A stretch of DNA of 64,000 nt from the NCBI RefSeq assembly GCF_001506165.1, contig NZ_CP011427.1, positions 1,860,001 to 1,924,000 of the forward strand, read 5' to 3'. Every line of letters starts with the position of its first letter. The stretch's first letter is position 1. The DNA is from Pantoea vagans. GTDB lineage: Bacteria; Pseudomonadota; Gammaproteobacteria; Enterobacterales; Enterobacteriaceae. The notes beneath the pieces are model-generated. The model worked only from the letters and a program-made list of their open reading frames with translations. It was not told the DNA's origin and did no database searches. The translations under genes were made by a program, and so were the position numbers. Shown piece by piece: positions 1 through 8,548 of the stretch.

Positions 1-559
1 CCAGATCAAGAGCTTTCGCGCCGCGAAGGCCAATCTCTTCATCAGGCACAAACGCCACCACGATGTCGCCATGATCGCCCTTGAGATTTTCCATCAAGGT
101 CATCACTACCGTTACGGCGGCTTTGTTGTCGGCTCCCAGCACGCTGGTGCCATCACTGAAGATGATGTCCTGACCCACATAAGGTGCAATCTCCGGATGT
201 TCCGCCACACGCAGCCAGATATCTTGCTGGCTGTTGAGGCACAAATCCTCACCTTTAAACGCCAGGGTTTGTGGATGGATATCGGGTGATAAGCCAACGT
301 CCACGGTATCGATATGGGTGATAAAGCCAATGCGCGGTGCGTTGGGCCGGTTGCCAGGTTTCACCGCGGTCACGGTGGCATGCTGATCAATCACCACATC
401 TTTCAAACCCAATTCACGCAACTCCTCTGCCAGCAGTTCCGCCATAGCATGTTGCGATGGGGTGCTGGGTAAGGTGGTGGATTTGGCATCGCTCTGGCTG
501 GAGACCGCCAGATAACGATAGAAACGCTGGGTCAGTTGGCGAACAAGAGGCTCTGTCAT
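1..559 (-). CDS. pepT: Peptidase T (aminotripeptidase), N-terminal part
   Basis: Cytoplasmic zinc aminopeptidase that removes the N-terminal residue of tripeptides. The window holds the first 186 codons of a family of about 408 residues; the rest lies beyond base 1. Visible M20-family metal motifs are HID (His82, Asp84), GADNKA (Asp144) and DEE (Asp173, Glu174-Glu175), in the expected order. The ATG at 559-557 is preceded by AAGGA with good spacing. The gene is divergent from the DppA-like gene that starts at 673. The identification rests on close agreement with E. coli PepT as remembered. The gene is truncated by the window edge, not by mutation. Confidence 0.93.
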   Translation of the reverse strand, partial: MTEPLVRQLTQRFYRYLAVSSQSDAKSTTLPSTPSQHAMAELLAEELRELGLKDVVIDQHATVTAVKPGNRPNAPRIGFITHIDTVDVGLSPDIHPQTLAFKGEDLCLNSQQDIWLRVAEHPEIAPYVGQDIIFSDGTSVLGADNKAAVTVVMTLMENLKGDHGDIVVAFVPDEEIGLRGAKALDL

Positions 560-672
560 CACTATTCCTTATAAGCTTTGCGCGATGTGCATTACACACA
601 GCAGATAAATCATGTTAATAATCAATACATACCGATGAGGGCTCATGGAAGTCAATAAAAACGAGGTCGAAA

Positions 673-2268
673 ATGAAAAAGATGATGGTGAAGTTCACAC
701 TCAGTGCCTTAGGTCTGGCACTGGCTGGCGGGGTGTCAGCGAAGACGTTGGTGTACTGTTCTGAAGGGTCTCCGGAAAACTTCAATCCACAGCTATACAC
801 CTCCGGTACCAGTGTGGATGCCAGTGCCGTGCCGATTTTCAACCGGCTGGTCGATTTCAAACCCGGCACCACTGAGCTGGTGCCCAGCCTGGCGGAAAGC
901 TGGGACATCAGCCCAGATGGCACGGTGTACACCTTCCATCTGCGTAAGGGCGTGAAGTTCCAGAGCAATAAACTGTTTGAGCCTTCGCGTGATTTGAATG
1001 CCGATGATGTGATCTTTTCGTTTATGCGCCAACTGGACCCGAAAAATCCGTACCACAACGTCTCGGGGGGCAATTACACTAACTTCGACAGCCTTGAATT
1101 ATCGAAGCTGATCAAAGGCATCGATAAAGTCGATGACAATACAGTGCGCATCACGCTGGCACATGCCGAAGCGCCGTTTCTCGCCGATCTGGCGTGGTAT
1201 TTTGCCTCGATTCATTCAGCCGAATACGCAGACCAGATGTTGAAAGCCGGTACGCCAGAAAAAGTGGATATGGAACCGATTGGCACTGGACCGTTCGAGT
1301 TGGTGCAGTACCAGAAGGACTCGCGCATTCTGTATAAAGCCTTCCCGGACTACTGGCAGGGCAAAGCGAAACTGGACCGCATCGTCTTCTCCATCACGCC
1401 TGATGCCTCGGTTCGCTATGCCAAACTGGAGAAAAATGAGTGTCAGGTGATGCCATTTCCTAATCCGGCCGATCTCGACAAGATGCGCACTAACCCAGAT
1501 TTAACGCTGGAGCAAAAATCCGGCTTGAACACTGGCTTCCTGTCGTTCAATACCACCAAAGCACCGCTGGATAACGTCAAAGTACGCCAGGCACTGGCGA
1601 TGGCCATCAACAAGCAGGCGATCATCGACGCGATTTTCAAAGGCACCGGAACCGTGGCGAAAAATATCCTGCCGCCGGATGTGTGGAGCGCGGATAAGGA
1701 TCTGAAAGATTACGACTACGACCCGCAGAAAGCCAAAGCCTTGTTACAGGAAGCTGGCATCAAGCCGGGCACCGAAATTTCATTATGGGCGATGCCGGTG
1801 CAACGTCCTTACAATCCTAATGCGCGACGCATGGCCGAGATGATTCAGGCCGATTGGGCGCAGGTGGGCATCAAAGCCAATATTGTCAGCTATGAGTGGG
1901 GTGAATACCTCAAACGCGTGAAGGGCGGCGAGCATCAGGCGGCGTTGATGGGCTGGACCACGGCAACCGGCGATCCAGATAACTTCTTTGGCCCACTTTA
2001 CAGCTGCACCTCGGCAAACGGCGGCTCTAACTCATCTAAATGGTGTTATCAACCGTTTGAGAAGATCATTACCGAGGCGCGCGCTGAGCAGAACCACGAC
2101 AAGCGTATAGCGCTGTATCGCGAAGCACAGCAGATCATGCACGACCAAATGCCTGCCGTGATGATTGCGCACTCCACGATTTTCGAGCCGGTGAGCAAGT
2201 CGGTCAGCGGCTATACAATTGATCCTTTTGGCAAACATATCTTCTATCCGGTCGATATTAAGAATTAG
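673..2268 (+). CDS. DppA-like periplasmic dipeptide/haem-binding protein (orphan paralogue)
   Basis: Periplasmic solute-binding protein of family 5 (SBP_bac_5), which delivers peptides to a Dpp/Opp-type ABC importer. The 531-residue length and the stretches KTLVYCSEGSPENFNPQL, GTGPF, SITPDASVRYAKL and MPVQRPYNPNARRMAEMIQ match E. coli DppA closely. A signal peptide covers about residues 1-23, cut after VSA. No dppBCDF genes follow: the gene ends by overlapping the convergent LysR gene by 11 bases. It is therefore probably an extra binding protein that feeds a transporter encoded elsewhere. GAGG lies upstream of the ATG; a second ATG nine to twelve bases further in is possible. It could be dppA itself detached from its operon, so no symbol is given. 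Confidence 0.9.
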   Translation: MKKMMVKFTLSALGLALAGGVSAKTLVYCSEGSPENFNPQLYTSGTSVDASAVPIFNRLVDFKPGTTELVPSLAESWDISPDGTVYTFHLRKGVKFQSNKLFEPSRDLNADDVIFSFMRQLDPKNPYHNVSGGNYTNFDSLELSKLIKGIDKVDDNTVRITLAHAEAPFLADLAWYFASIHSAEYADQMLKAGTPEKVDMEPIGTGPFELVQYQKDSRILYKAFPDYWQGKAKLDRIVFSITPDASVRYAKLEKNECQVMPFPNPADLDKMRTNPDLTLEQKSGLNTGFLSFNTTKAPLDNVKVRQALAMAINKQAIIDAIFKGTGTVAKNILPPDVWSADKDLKDYDYDPQKAKALLQEAGIKPGTEISLWAMPVQRPYNPNARRMAEMIQADWAQVGIKANIVSYEWGEYLKRVKGGEHQAALMGWTTATGDPDNFFGPLYSCTSANGGSNSSKWCYQPFEKIITEARAEQNHDKRIALYREAQQIMHDQMPAVMIAHSTIFEPVSKSVSGYTIDPFGKHIFYPVDIKN

Positions 2269-3163
2269 TCAACGCACTCAGCTGCTGCTGTAAAAAAGCC
2301 AAAAACACATTCAGGGCGGCGCTACGGGGCCGCCCTGATTGCGCCTGCAATTGCAGATTACGCTGGCTAAGCTGATCAATCCCCACCGACCGCAGCACCA
2401 AGCCATGGGTTTCTGCCTCCTGCAACACCGTAAAGGCACTGCAAATCGTTAAGGCCAGCGGCGTACGTAGTAAAAACTGGAACAGCGTTGAAAAGGTATC
2501 GCAGGTAATAACCGGCTCAATCAGGTTGCCGCTCATATGGCTCGCCAGCTCGAACAGTTGGCGTACCGTGGTGTTTTGCTGTGGCAGGGCCAGCGGATAG
2601 TGGCTGATGTCGCTGAGAGCCACCTGTGGTGAGCTGGCCAGCGGATGCGTCTGATGCATCACTAACAGCACCGGCGCGGGCCAGGAACCGATAACCTCAA
2701 CGCCGCGCTCAGCGTGTAGGCTGAATTGCAACGCGACATCGCACTCGCCGCTGCGTAACAGTTCCGCCACGCCTTGCGTGCTGGCGACTTTAATATCAAA
2801 CAAAATACCTGGATTGCCTTCGCGAAAGGTGGCTATCAGCGTGGGCAACAGCGTGAAAGCCAAGCCATCGGTGCAGGCAACGCGTATTTGCGTGCGGCGC
2901 ACGGCTTTCAGCCCTTTGATCTCCGCCAGCGCATACTCCATATCCAGCATGTTTTTGCGCACGTGACTGGCAAAAATTTCCCCGGCTTCGTTCAGTACCA
3001 TGCCCCGGGCATGGCGTTCAAACAGCGGCACGCCAACCTGAGTTTCCAGGCGTTGAATCTGACGGCTGATGGCGGAGACGGCAACAAACAGCTGTTCGCT
3101 GGCCGCACTGAGCGATCCCGTATTGGCGACAGCGAGAAAATAGCGGATTTCATTACTTAACAT
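2258..3163 (-). CDS. LysR-family transcriptional regulator
   Basis: A 301-residue DNA-binding regulator with an N-terminal winged helix-turn-helix at about residues 1-60 (RYFLAVANTGSLSAASEQL, then SRQIQRLE) and a C-terminal effector-binding domain. It is divergent from the M20 peptidase gene at 3312 across a 148-base gap, the usual arrangement for a LysR protein controlling its neighbour. By inference it regulates the peptidase-transporter pair. Its 3' end overlaps the end of the DppA-like gene. The effector is unknown. Family membership is clear; the specific role is a guess from position. Confidence 0.88.
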   Translation of the reverse strand: MLSNEIRYFLAVANTGSLSAASEQLFVAVSAISRQIQRLETQVGVPLFERHARGMVLNEAGEIFASHVRKNMLDMEYALAEIKGLKAVRRTQIRVACTDGLAFTLLPTLIATFREGNPGILFDIKVASTQGVAELLRSGECDVALQFSLHAERGVEVIGSWPAPVLLVMHQTHPLASSPQVALSDISHYPLALPQQNTTVRQLFELASHMSGNLIEPVITCDTFSTLFQFLLRTPLALTICSAFTVLQEAETHGLVLRSVGIDQLSQRNLQLQAQSGRPRSAALNVFLAFLQQQLSALTNS

Positions 3164-3311
3164 GCGCGTGCCTCATGCTGGTGCATGCCTCGAAAACGGG
3201 CAACCAAGCTTTGCTTTAAAAGCAAATCTTACTCGATAAATTGATAATTGTGGCAAAGCAGTGTTTCAGCAAAGATGACAAAACCATAATACGAATAAAA
3301 GATCAGCAAAC

Positions 3312-4733
3312 ATGACAGCACAACACGCGGTACAACAGGCCACCGCCTGGTTCGATAGCGGGGAATTTCAGCGGATACTGGCACGGCGCGTCACGCAGCG
3401 TACCGAAAGCCAGCGTCAGGATCGCGACAGCGAATTACAGCGTTATTTACAGGATGAGATTGGCCCGCAGCTGATTGCGCTGGGCTTTACCCTGCATTTT
3501 ATTGAGAACAGCGAAGCCGCTCATCGTCCTTTCCTGGTGGCCGTGCGCATCGAAGATCCCGCATTGCCGACCTTGCTGAGTTACGGGCATGGTGATGTGG
3601 TATTCGGCGATGATGAAAACTGGCGCGAAGGTTTATCGCCCTGGCAGTTGGTCGAAGAAGGCGATCGTTGGTACGCGCGCGGCAGCGCAGACAACAAAGG
3701 CCAGCACTGTGTGAATCTGGCGGCGTTGGAGCAGGTGTTCCAAGCGCGCGGTGGCCGCCTCGGCTTTAACTGCAAACTGCTGTTTGAGATGGGCGAAGAG
3801 ATCAGCTCACCGGGTCTGGCGCAACTGTGCCAGCAGCATGGTGAACTGTTAAAAGCGGACCTGTTTATCGCTTCCGATGGTCCGCGTTTGAATGCGGTGC
3901 GACCGACTTTATTCCTCGGCTCACGCGGCGCGGTGAATTTCCGTCTGACCATTACCGCCCGCGACAACGCCTACCACTCTGGCAACTGGGGTGGCTTACT
4001 CACCAATCCGGGTACACAACTGGCGAATGCCATTGCCTCACTGGTTAACGCGCAGGGCGTGTTACAGGTTGAAGCGCTAAAACCGAATTCGCTGACCCAG
4101 CAGGTGCGCGACATCCTCAGTGATATCGAAGTGGGTGGCATGCCAGGCGACCCCGAAATCGACGCGAACTGGGGCGAGCCGTTATTGACGCCAACAGAGC
4201 GTCTGTACGGTTGGAATACCTTGGAGGTGCTGTCATTCCTGACCGGTAACCCCGCGCGACCGATGAATGCCATCCCTGGTGAAGCAACAGCGGTATGTCA
4301 GCTGCGCTTTGTGGTCGGCACCGATTGGCAGAATCTGGCGCAACATATCAGCGACCATCTTGCGCAGCAGAGCTTTGGCTATGTGAAGGTCGAGTTTATG
4401 CGGGGATCACCGGCCACCAGGCTGGATCCGACCGATCCGCTGGTGGATTGGGTGTTATCCAGCATGGCAGAAACCAGCGGCAAAAAGCCGGCGCTGTTAC
4501 CGAATCTGGGCGGCTCACTGCCTAACGAAGTGTTCTCCGACATTCTCGGCCTCCCCACGCTATGGGTTCCGCACTCTTATCCGGCCTGTGGTCAGCATGG
4601 CGTCAACGAACATATGTTGAAGTCGATCGCGCGTGAAGGTCTGCAAATGATGACCCGGCTGCTGTGGGATCTCGGTGAGAAAGGCAGCGATTTAGTGGCA
4701 CAGCATCGTAAACATACAGGAGGTGCAGCATGA
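3312..4733 (+). CDS. M20-family metallopeptidase (ArgE/DapE/carboxypeptidase type)
   Basis: A 473-residue zinc-dependent hydrolase of the M20 family, probably cleaving an N-acyl amino acid or a peptide in the cytoplasm. The metal-binding set is complete: GHGDVV (His93, Asp95), ADNKG (Asp127), EMGEE (Glu162-Glu163 with the catalytic Glu), SDGP (Asp189) and a C-terminal His at about 434 (NEHM). A dimerisation domain lies between about 200 and 320. The stop overlaps the start of the following transporter (ATGA), so the two are translationally coupled. The transporter probably imports the substrate that this enzyme hydrolyses. The substrate cannot be read from the sequence. Confidence 0.88.
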   Translation: MTAQHAVQQATAWFDSGEFQRILARRVTQRTESQRQDRDSELQRYLQDEIGPQLIALGFTLHFIENSEAAHRPFLVAVRIEDPALPTLLSYGHGDVVFGDDENWREGLSPWQLVEEGDRWYARGSADNKGQHCVNLAALEQVFQARGGRLGFNCKLLFEMGEEISSPGLAQLCQQHGELLKADLFIASDGPRLNAVRPTLFLGSRGAVNFRLTITARDNAYHSGNWGGLLTNPGTQLANAIASLVNAQGVLQVEALKPNSLTQQVRDILSDIEVGGMPGDPEIDANWGEPLLTPTERLYGWNTLEVLSFLTGNPARPMNAIPGEATAVCQLRFVVGTDWQNLAQHISDHLAQQSFGYVKVEFMRGSPATRLDPTDPLVDWVLSSMAETSGKKPALLPNLGGSLPNEVFSDILGLPTLWVPHSYPACGQHGVNEHMLKSIAREGLQMMTRLLWDLGEKGSDLVAQHRKHTGGAA

Positions 4734-6004
4734 GCACCCTCAACACGGCGGCACCGCTGAGTGCGACCAAGCCAAATCTGCACAAAACGCTGTTTGCCAC
4801 CTGTATCGGTAATGCGCTGGAGTGGTTTGATATCGCGGTGTATGGCTTCTTTGCCAGCTATATTGCCCATGCTTTCTTCCCAACCAGCGACCCCTCGGTG
4901 TCGTTGTTACTGACGTTTGGCAGCTTCGGTGTTTCATTCCTGATCCGTCCGCTGGGCGCAATTGTATTGGGTAACTATGCCGACCGTCATGGTCGTAAAA
5001 AAGCCTTACTGTTATCGATCAACCTGATGATGTTGGGCGGCGCGGTGATTACCTTTATGCCGGGTTACGCCAGTATTGGTTTGATGGCACCGATTCTGAT
5101 TTTGCTGGCGCGTCTGGTGCAGGGGTTCTCTGCGGGCGGGGAATTTGGCAGCTCAACCGCGTTTCTGGTGGAACATTTTCCCGAGCGCAAAGCCTTTATC
5201 GCCAGTTGGCAGTTTGCTACACAGGGTGCCAGTACTTTGATGGCTTCGGCGTTTGGCCTTGGGCTGACGCAGATCCTCAGTGAAAGCCAGATTCAGGAGT
5301 GGGGCTGGCGTATACCGTTTGCCTTCGGCCTGTTGATTGGTCCGTTAGGGATTTATATCCGTCGCCACGTGCATGAACCTGCCAGCTTCGAGGCACAACA
5401 GCCTGAAGCCGCACCGCTCAAGCGTCTGTTTGGGCGTCAGAAAGAGCTGATGTTGTTGGCGATTGGCCTGATGGTGATCTCAACGGCAGTCAACTATATG
5501 CTGAACTACGTGCCGACCTACGCCACCAAAAATCTGCATTTATCCGGTTCGGTTGCCTTTACCGCTACTTTGCTGGCGGGCGTGATTCTTACCGTTGTGA
5601 CGCCAGTCATGGGGTTGTGGGCAGAGCGTGTAGGACGTGTGCCGCTGATGTGGGGCTCACTGATTTTGCTGATCGTCACTATCTATCCGGCGTTCAAACT
5701 GGTGGTCAATCACACCACGCCGACCACCCTGATTATTTTGGTGTGCTGGATGGCCTTGCTTAAGTCGATCTACTTCTCGACCGTGCCCTCGGTGATGGCG
5801 GACTTGTTCCCGATTGGTACCCGAGCCAGCGGCATGGCGATCAGCTATAACGTGGCAGTGACGGTATTTGGTGGCTTTGCACCGTTGATTTGTACGCTGT
5901 TGATCAATGCGACAGGTACCAGCCTGGCACCAGGTTACTACCTGATGGCGATGTCAGTGCTAAGTGGATTGGCACTGCTGCGCAGCCAGAAGCGCGTGTC
6001 CTGA
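4730..6004 (+). CDS. MFS transporter, metabolite:H+ symporter (MHS) family
   Basis: A 424-residue inner-membrane transporter with about twelve hydrophobic segments. The N-terminal GNALEWFDIAVYGFF (residues 27-41) and the motif A loop GNYADRHGRKK (81-91) are typical of the MHS group, which includes ProP, ShiA and the citrate and tricarballylate carriers. The ATG overlaps the stop of the M20 peptidase, so both are made from one message. By context it imports the peptidase substrate, perhaps an acylated amino acid or an organic acid. Two hairpins, one of them a good terminator, follow before the convergent aldA. Confidence 0.88.
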   Translation: MSTLNTAAPLSATKPNLHKTLFATCIGNALEWFDIAVYGFFASYIAHAFFPTSDPSVSLLLTFGSFGVSFLIRPLGAIVLGNYADRHGRKKALLLSINLMMLGGAVITFMPGYASIGLMAPILILLARLVQGFSAGGEFGSSTAFLVEHFPERKAFIASWQFATQGASTLMASAFGLGLTQILSESQIQEWGWRIPFAFGLLIGPLGIYIRRHVHEPASFEAQQPEAAPLKRLFGRQKELMLLAIGLMVISTAVNYMLNYVPTYATKNLHLSGSVAFTATLLAGVILTVVTPVMGLWAERVGRVPLMWGSLILLIVTIYPAFKLVVNHTTPTTLIILVCWMALLKSIYFSTVPSVMADLFPIGTRASGMAISYNVAVTVFGGFAPLICTLLINATGTSLAPGYYLMAMSVLSGLALLRSQKRVS

Positions 6005-6009
6005 GTTGC

Positions 6010-6033
6010 GGGGGCGGCCTGAAGGCCGCCCCC
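6010..6033. repeat. GC-rich palindrome, GGCC-type hairpin
   Basis: A perfect 10-base-pair stem GGGGGCGGCC / GGCCGCCCCC closes a TGAA loop just after the MHS transporter gene. No T-run follows, so it is not a classical terminator. Similar GGGCGGCC-type hairpins occur at 30782-30800 and 41123-41142, which suggests a short dispersed repeat. Confidence 0.7.
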
Positions 6034-6070
6034 TGTTTGCGCAATAAATTGCGCCGCTACGTTTCCCTGC

Positions 6071-6105
6071 AAACTTCAGGCTGGCAGGGTGCCAGCCTGA
6101 AGTTT
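6071..6105. terminator. Bidirectional Rho-independent terminator
   Basis: A perfect 15-base-pair inverted repeat (AAACTTCAGGCTGGC and its complement) with an AGGGT loop. It has A residues on the left and T residues on the right, and sits between the convergent transporter and aldA genes. It can serve both strands. Confidence 0.85.
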
Positions 6106-6108
6106 TAA

Positions 6109-7545
6109 TTAAGAGAACTGCAAATACGCCACGTGTGTTTGCAGATACTCCTCCAGACCATGACGTCCATCGGCACCGCCAATTCCCGATTTACGCCAGC
6201 CCGCATGGAAGCCTTGCATCGCTTCGAAGTTTTCGCGATTGATGTAAGTTTCGCCAAACTTCAGCTGACGCAGCGCGATCATTGCGGTGTTCAGATTCTG
6301 GGTATAAATCGATGAGGTCAGGCCATACTCGCAGTCATTGGCCAATGCCACTGCTTCATCCAGCGTCTTAAATGTCATCACCGGCAGGACGGGTCCAAAG
6401 ATCTCTTCACGCATGATCTCCATCTCCTGACGCACGCCGGTAATGATGGTGGGCTCAAAGTAGAAGCCTTTGTCGCCTGCGCGTTTGCCGCCTAACACCA
6501 CTTTACCGCCGTCCGCTACCGCATTGGCCACCTTCTGCTCTACGCGCCCGAGCGCCGCTGCTGTGATCAGCGGCCCCATATCGATATCAGTTTGTTCCGC
6601 CGGGTTACCGAATTTCACTTGTTTCATCGCCGCGGTGAGCGCAGTGATAAAGCGGTCGTAAATGCCTTCCTGCACATAAACACGTTCTGCACAGTTACAC
6701 ACTTGTCCGGTATTGATCACGCGAGAGCTGACAATCGCTTTTACCGCCAGTTCAAGATCGGCGTCATCCATCACGATAGCTGGAGCCTTACCGCCGAGTT
6801 CCAGCGACACTTTGGTGACATTTTTGGCCGCCGCTTCCATGGTGGCGATGCCCGCACCTACGCTGCCCGTTAAACTGACCAAACCCACGGTAGGGTTAGC
6901 GGCCAGTTCCTGGCCCACTTCTGGACCGTAGCCATACACGAAGTTGATTACACCTTTCGGCAGACCAATCTCATCGATAATTTGGGCAAAAATAGCCGCG
7001 TTGTTTGGCGTCAACTCGCTGGGTTTGATGGCGATGGTATTGCCGGTGATCAGGGCAGGCGCCGCTTTACGCGCAATCAGGAAAAACGGGAAGTTCCATG
7101 GCAGGATGCCCGTGGTGACGCCGATGGCTTTCTTAAACACGAAAATGTTTTCATTTGGGCGGTCGCTGTTAACGATTTCGCCTTCGTAACGACGCGCCCA
7201 CTCGGACATATAGTCCAGATAATCGGCGGTGAACATCACTTCGGTTTGCGCCAGGCCTTGCGTCTTACCGCCTTCTGCCACGATGGTGGCGGTGAGTTCC
7301 GGCTCACGCTGACGAATAGCGGTGGCAATCTTACGCAGCCATTGACCACGCTCCACTGCGGGCAGCGCTTCCCAACCGGGTTGCGCAGCTTCTGCAGCAG
7401 CAATCGCCTGTGCGGCGTCTTGCCGGGTGCCTTCAGGGATGCGTGAGAGCAGCGCTTCGGTGGCAGGGTTGATCACTTCAATCCATTTATCATGCTGGTC
7501 GGCTACAAACGCGCCATTAATGTAATGTTGATGGTGTGTTGTCAT
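6109..7545 (-). CDS. aldA: Lactaldehyde dehydrogenase
   Basis: NAD-dependent cytoplasmic aldehyde dehydrogenase that oxidises L-lactaldehyde to L-lactate, and also glycolaldehyde. It has 478 residues against 479 in E. coli AldA and agrees along its whole length. Visible active-site parts are GILPWNFPFF (146-155), the general base in SLELGGK (Glu249) and the nucleophile region GQVCNCAERV (Cys283 and Cys285). L-lactaldehyde is a product of RhaD, encoded 7 kb away, so this gene very probably completes rhamnose catabolism in this organism. It is transcribed towards the terminator it shares with the MHS transporter. Confidence 0.95.
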   Translation of the reverse strand: MTTHHQHYINGAFVADQHDKWIEVINPATEALLSRIPEGTRQDAAQAIAAAEAAQPGWEALPAVERGQWLRKIATAIRQREPELTATIVAEGGKTQGLAQTEVMFTADYLDYMSEWARRYEGEIVNSDRPNENIFVFKKAIGVTTGILPWNFPFFLIARKAAPALITGNTIAIKPSELTPNNAAIFAQIIDEIGLPKGVINFVYGYGPEVGQELAANPTVGLVSLTGSVGAGIATMEAAAKNVTKVSLELGGKAPAIVMDDADLELAVKAIVSSRVINTGQVCNCAERVYVQEGIYDRFITALTAAMKQVKFGNPAEQTDIDMGPLITAAALGRVEQKVANAVADGGKVVLGGKRAGDKGFYFEPTIITGVRQEMEIMREEIFGPVLPVMTFKTLDEAVALANDCEYGLTSSIYTQNLNTAMIALRQLKFGETYINRENFEAMQGFHAGWRKSGIGGADGRHGLEEYLQTHVAYLQFS

Positions 7546-7745
7546 ATGTAGGGCTCCGCGATCGGTTTCGTTAATTTTGTGTGAAATGCAGAGTGAAACA
7601 GATCAAGGTGTAGCACCTTTTTGTCATTGCCAGCGCAGATGAGGGGATGGCAGAGAAGGGAAGAACAGCACGACAGACGCAGCATTCCTGATGAAATGCC
7701 GCGCATTCAGCGGGTTAGCAATCCGAAGGAATTGTTCTTAAAAAC

Positions 7746-7844
7746 TCAGGAACCGGGCATCGCGGCGCCACTGGCGATAAACCAGGCAAGGAAACTGACG
7801 CCAGCAATGATGATGGCAATGGGGAAAAGTAGTCCGATTTTCAT
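7746..7844 (-). CDS. yoaK: YoaK-like small membrane protein (32 aa)
   Basis: A 32-codon reading frame starting at the ATG at 7844-7842, preceded by AGGA, and ending in TGA. It reads MKIGLLFPIAIII, then AGVSFLAWFI, then a short ASGAAMPGS tail, i.e. one transmembrane helix. From memory the E. coli small membrane protein YoaK is also 32 residues, with FPVVIFITAVVFLAWF followed by a short Gly/Ala/Pro tail, so the likeness is strong but unverified. It starts 14 bases after the end of the upstream 107-residue gene and is probably co-transcribed with it. Function is unknown. Automatic annotation would easily miss it because of its size. Confidence 0.72.
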   Translation of the reverse strand: MKIGLLFPIAIIIAGVSFLAWFIASGAAMPGS

Positions 7845-7858
7845 AGCGATCCTGAGTG

Positions 7859-8182
7859 TTAAGCGAGTTGAACGATGGCGCGGTGCGTCTTCATCATACT
7901 AAATAACTGGAATTGCGTAGCGTCATCTACCTGGCGCAGATGTTCGCCTTTTTGATAATGAATACGGTGAACGTGCCCGAGTTGACGCCACACCACAATC
8001 GCCGACGCCAGCAAGGCGCAGTTCTCTTCACTCTGAACACAATCGAGTGTGGCATAGCGATCTTCATCTAATCCATTAATGAAAACGTTCAACGCCTGAG
8101 GCGGTACGATGGCGCGGATGTCATCCAGCATCACGCGGCTTACCGGGTGTGACAGCAGCAGCGTCAACCTTTTGCTATTCAT
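7859..8182 (-). CDS. Hypothetical protein, 107 aa
   Basis: A soluble-looking 107-residue protein that I do not recognise. The ATG at 8182 (MNSKRLTLL) has AAGGA at good spacing; a longer reading starting at 8284 lacks such a site and has an Arg-rich start, so the shorter form is preferred. The sequence is mixed alpha/beta in character, with two Cys (DCVQSEENCALL), a basic and aromatic middle (HVHRIHYQKGEHLRQVDD) and no signal peptide. It lies just upstream of the YoaK-like gene on the same strand, so the two probably form a small operon. Confidence 0.65.
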   Translation of the reverse strand: MNSKRLTLLLSHPVSRVMLDDIRAIVPPQALNVFINGLDEDRYATLDCVQSEENCALLASAIVVWRQLGHVHRIHYQKGEHLRQVDDATQFQLFSMMKTHRAIVQLA

Positions 8183-8490
8183 CTCAATCCTTCGTTCCGA
8201 TGATTTTTCCAACGTTATACGGCGATAACGTCTCCTGGGGAAGCACAGAGGCCGACTTTGTATGGGTGCCATGTTACGCAGCAAGCTGGCAGTCAGTCAA
8301 AAACTGTGTTGATCAACACAACAAAAAAGAAAAATATCCCCAATAATAAGTCACTTATAAAAAATAATCGCTGTTTTAACTGCAAAACCGATTTTGTGAT
8401 CCTGGTGTTGAAGACCCGCCGAATATTGCCAGCACTCTACGCTTTCCGGCAGCCATTCAAAGGCTGACGAAAAGCGGCGCACCGTAGACT

Positions 8491-8507
8491 GCCAGTAATC
8501 GGGAAAC
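8491..8507 (+). promoter_or_regulatory. Candidate RhaS half-site upstream of rhaT
   Basis: The bases GCCAGTAATCGGGAAAC agree at 10 of 17 positions with the right half-site seen before rhaB (GGCAGTAAGGGGAAGGT). They lie about 40 bases before the rhaT start. A partner at the expected distance is not clear, so this is tentative. The surrounding gap 8183-8548 carries the promoters of rhaT and of the leftward 107-residue gene; nothing else was recognised there apart from a GGAAAC/GTTTCC hairpin at 8502-8518. Confidence 0.3.
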
Positions 8508-8548
8508 TCTCGGTTTCCTGTGGGCCTCAACCTTACGAAGGAATAACA

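Noticed and set aside
7546..7745. CRP site upstream of aldA (TGTGAAATGCAGAGTG)
   Set aside because: The right arm does not match TCACA; too weak to call.
7621..7902. A 93-codon rightward frame over the YoaK-like gene
   Set aside because: It runs antisense to two better supported genes and shows no family likeness.
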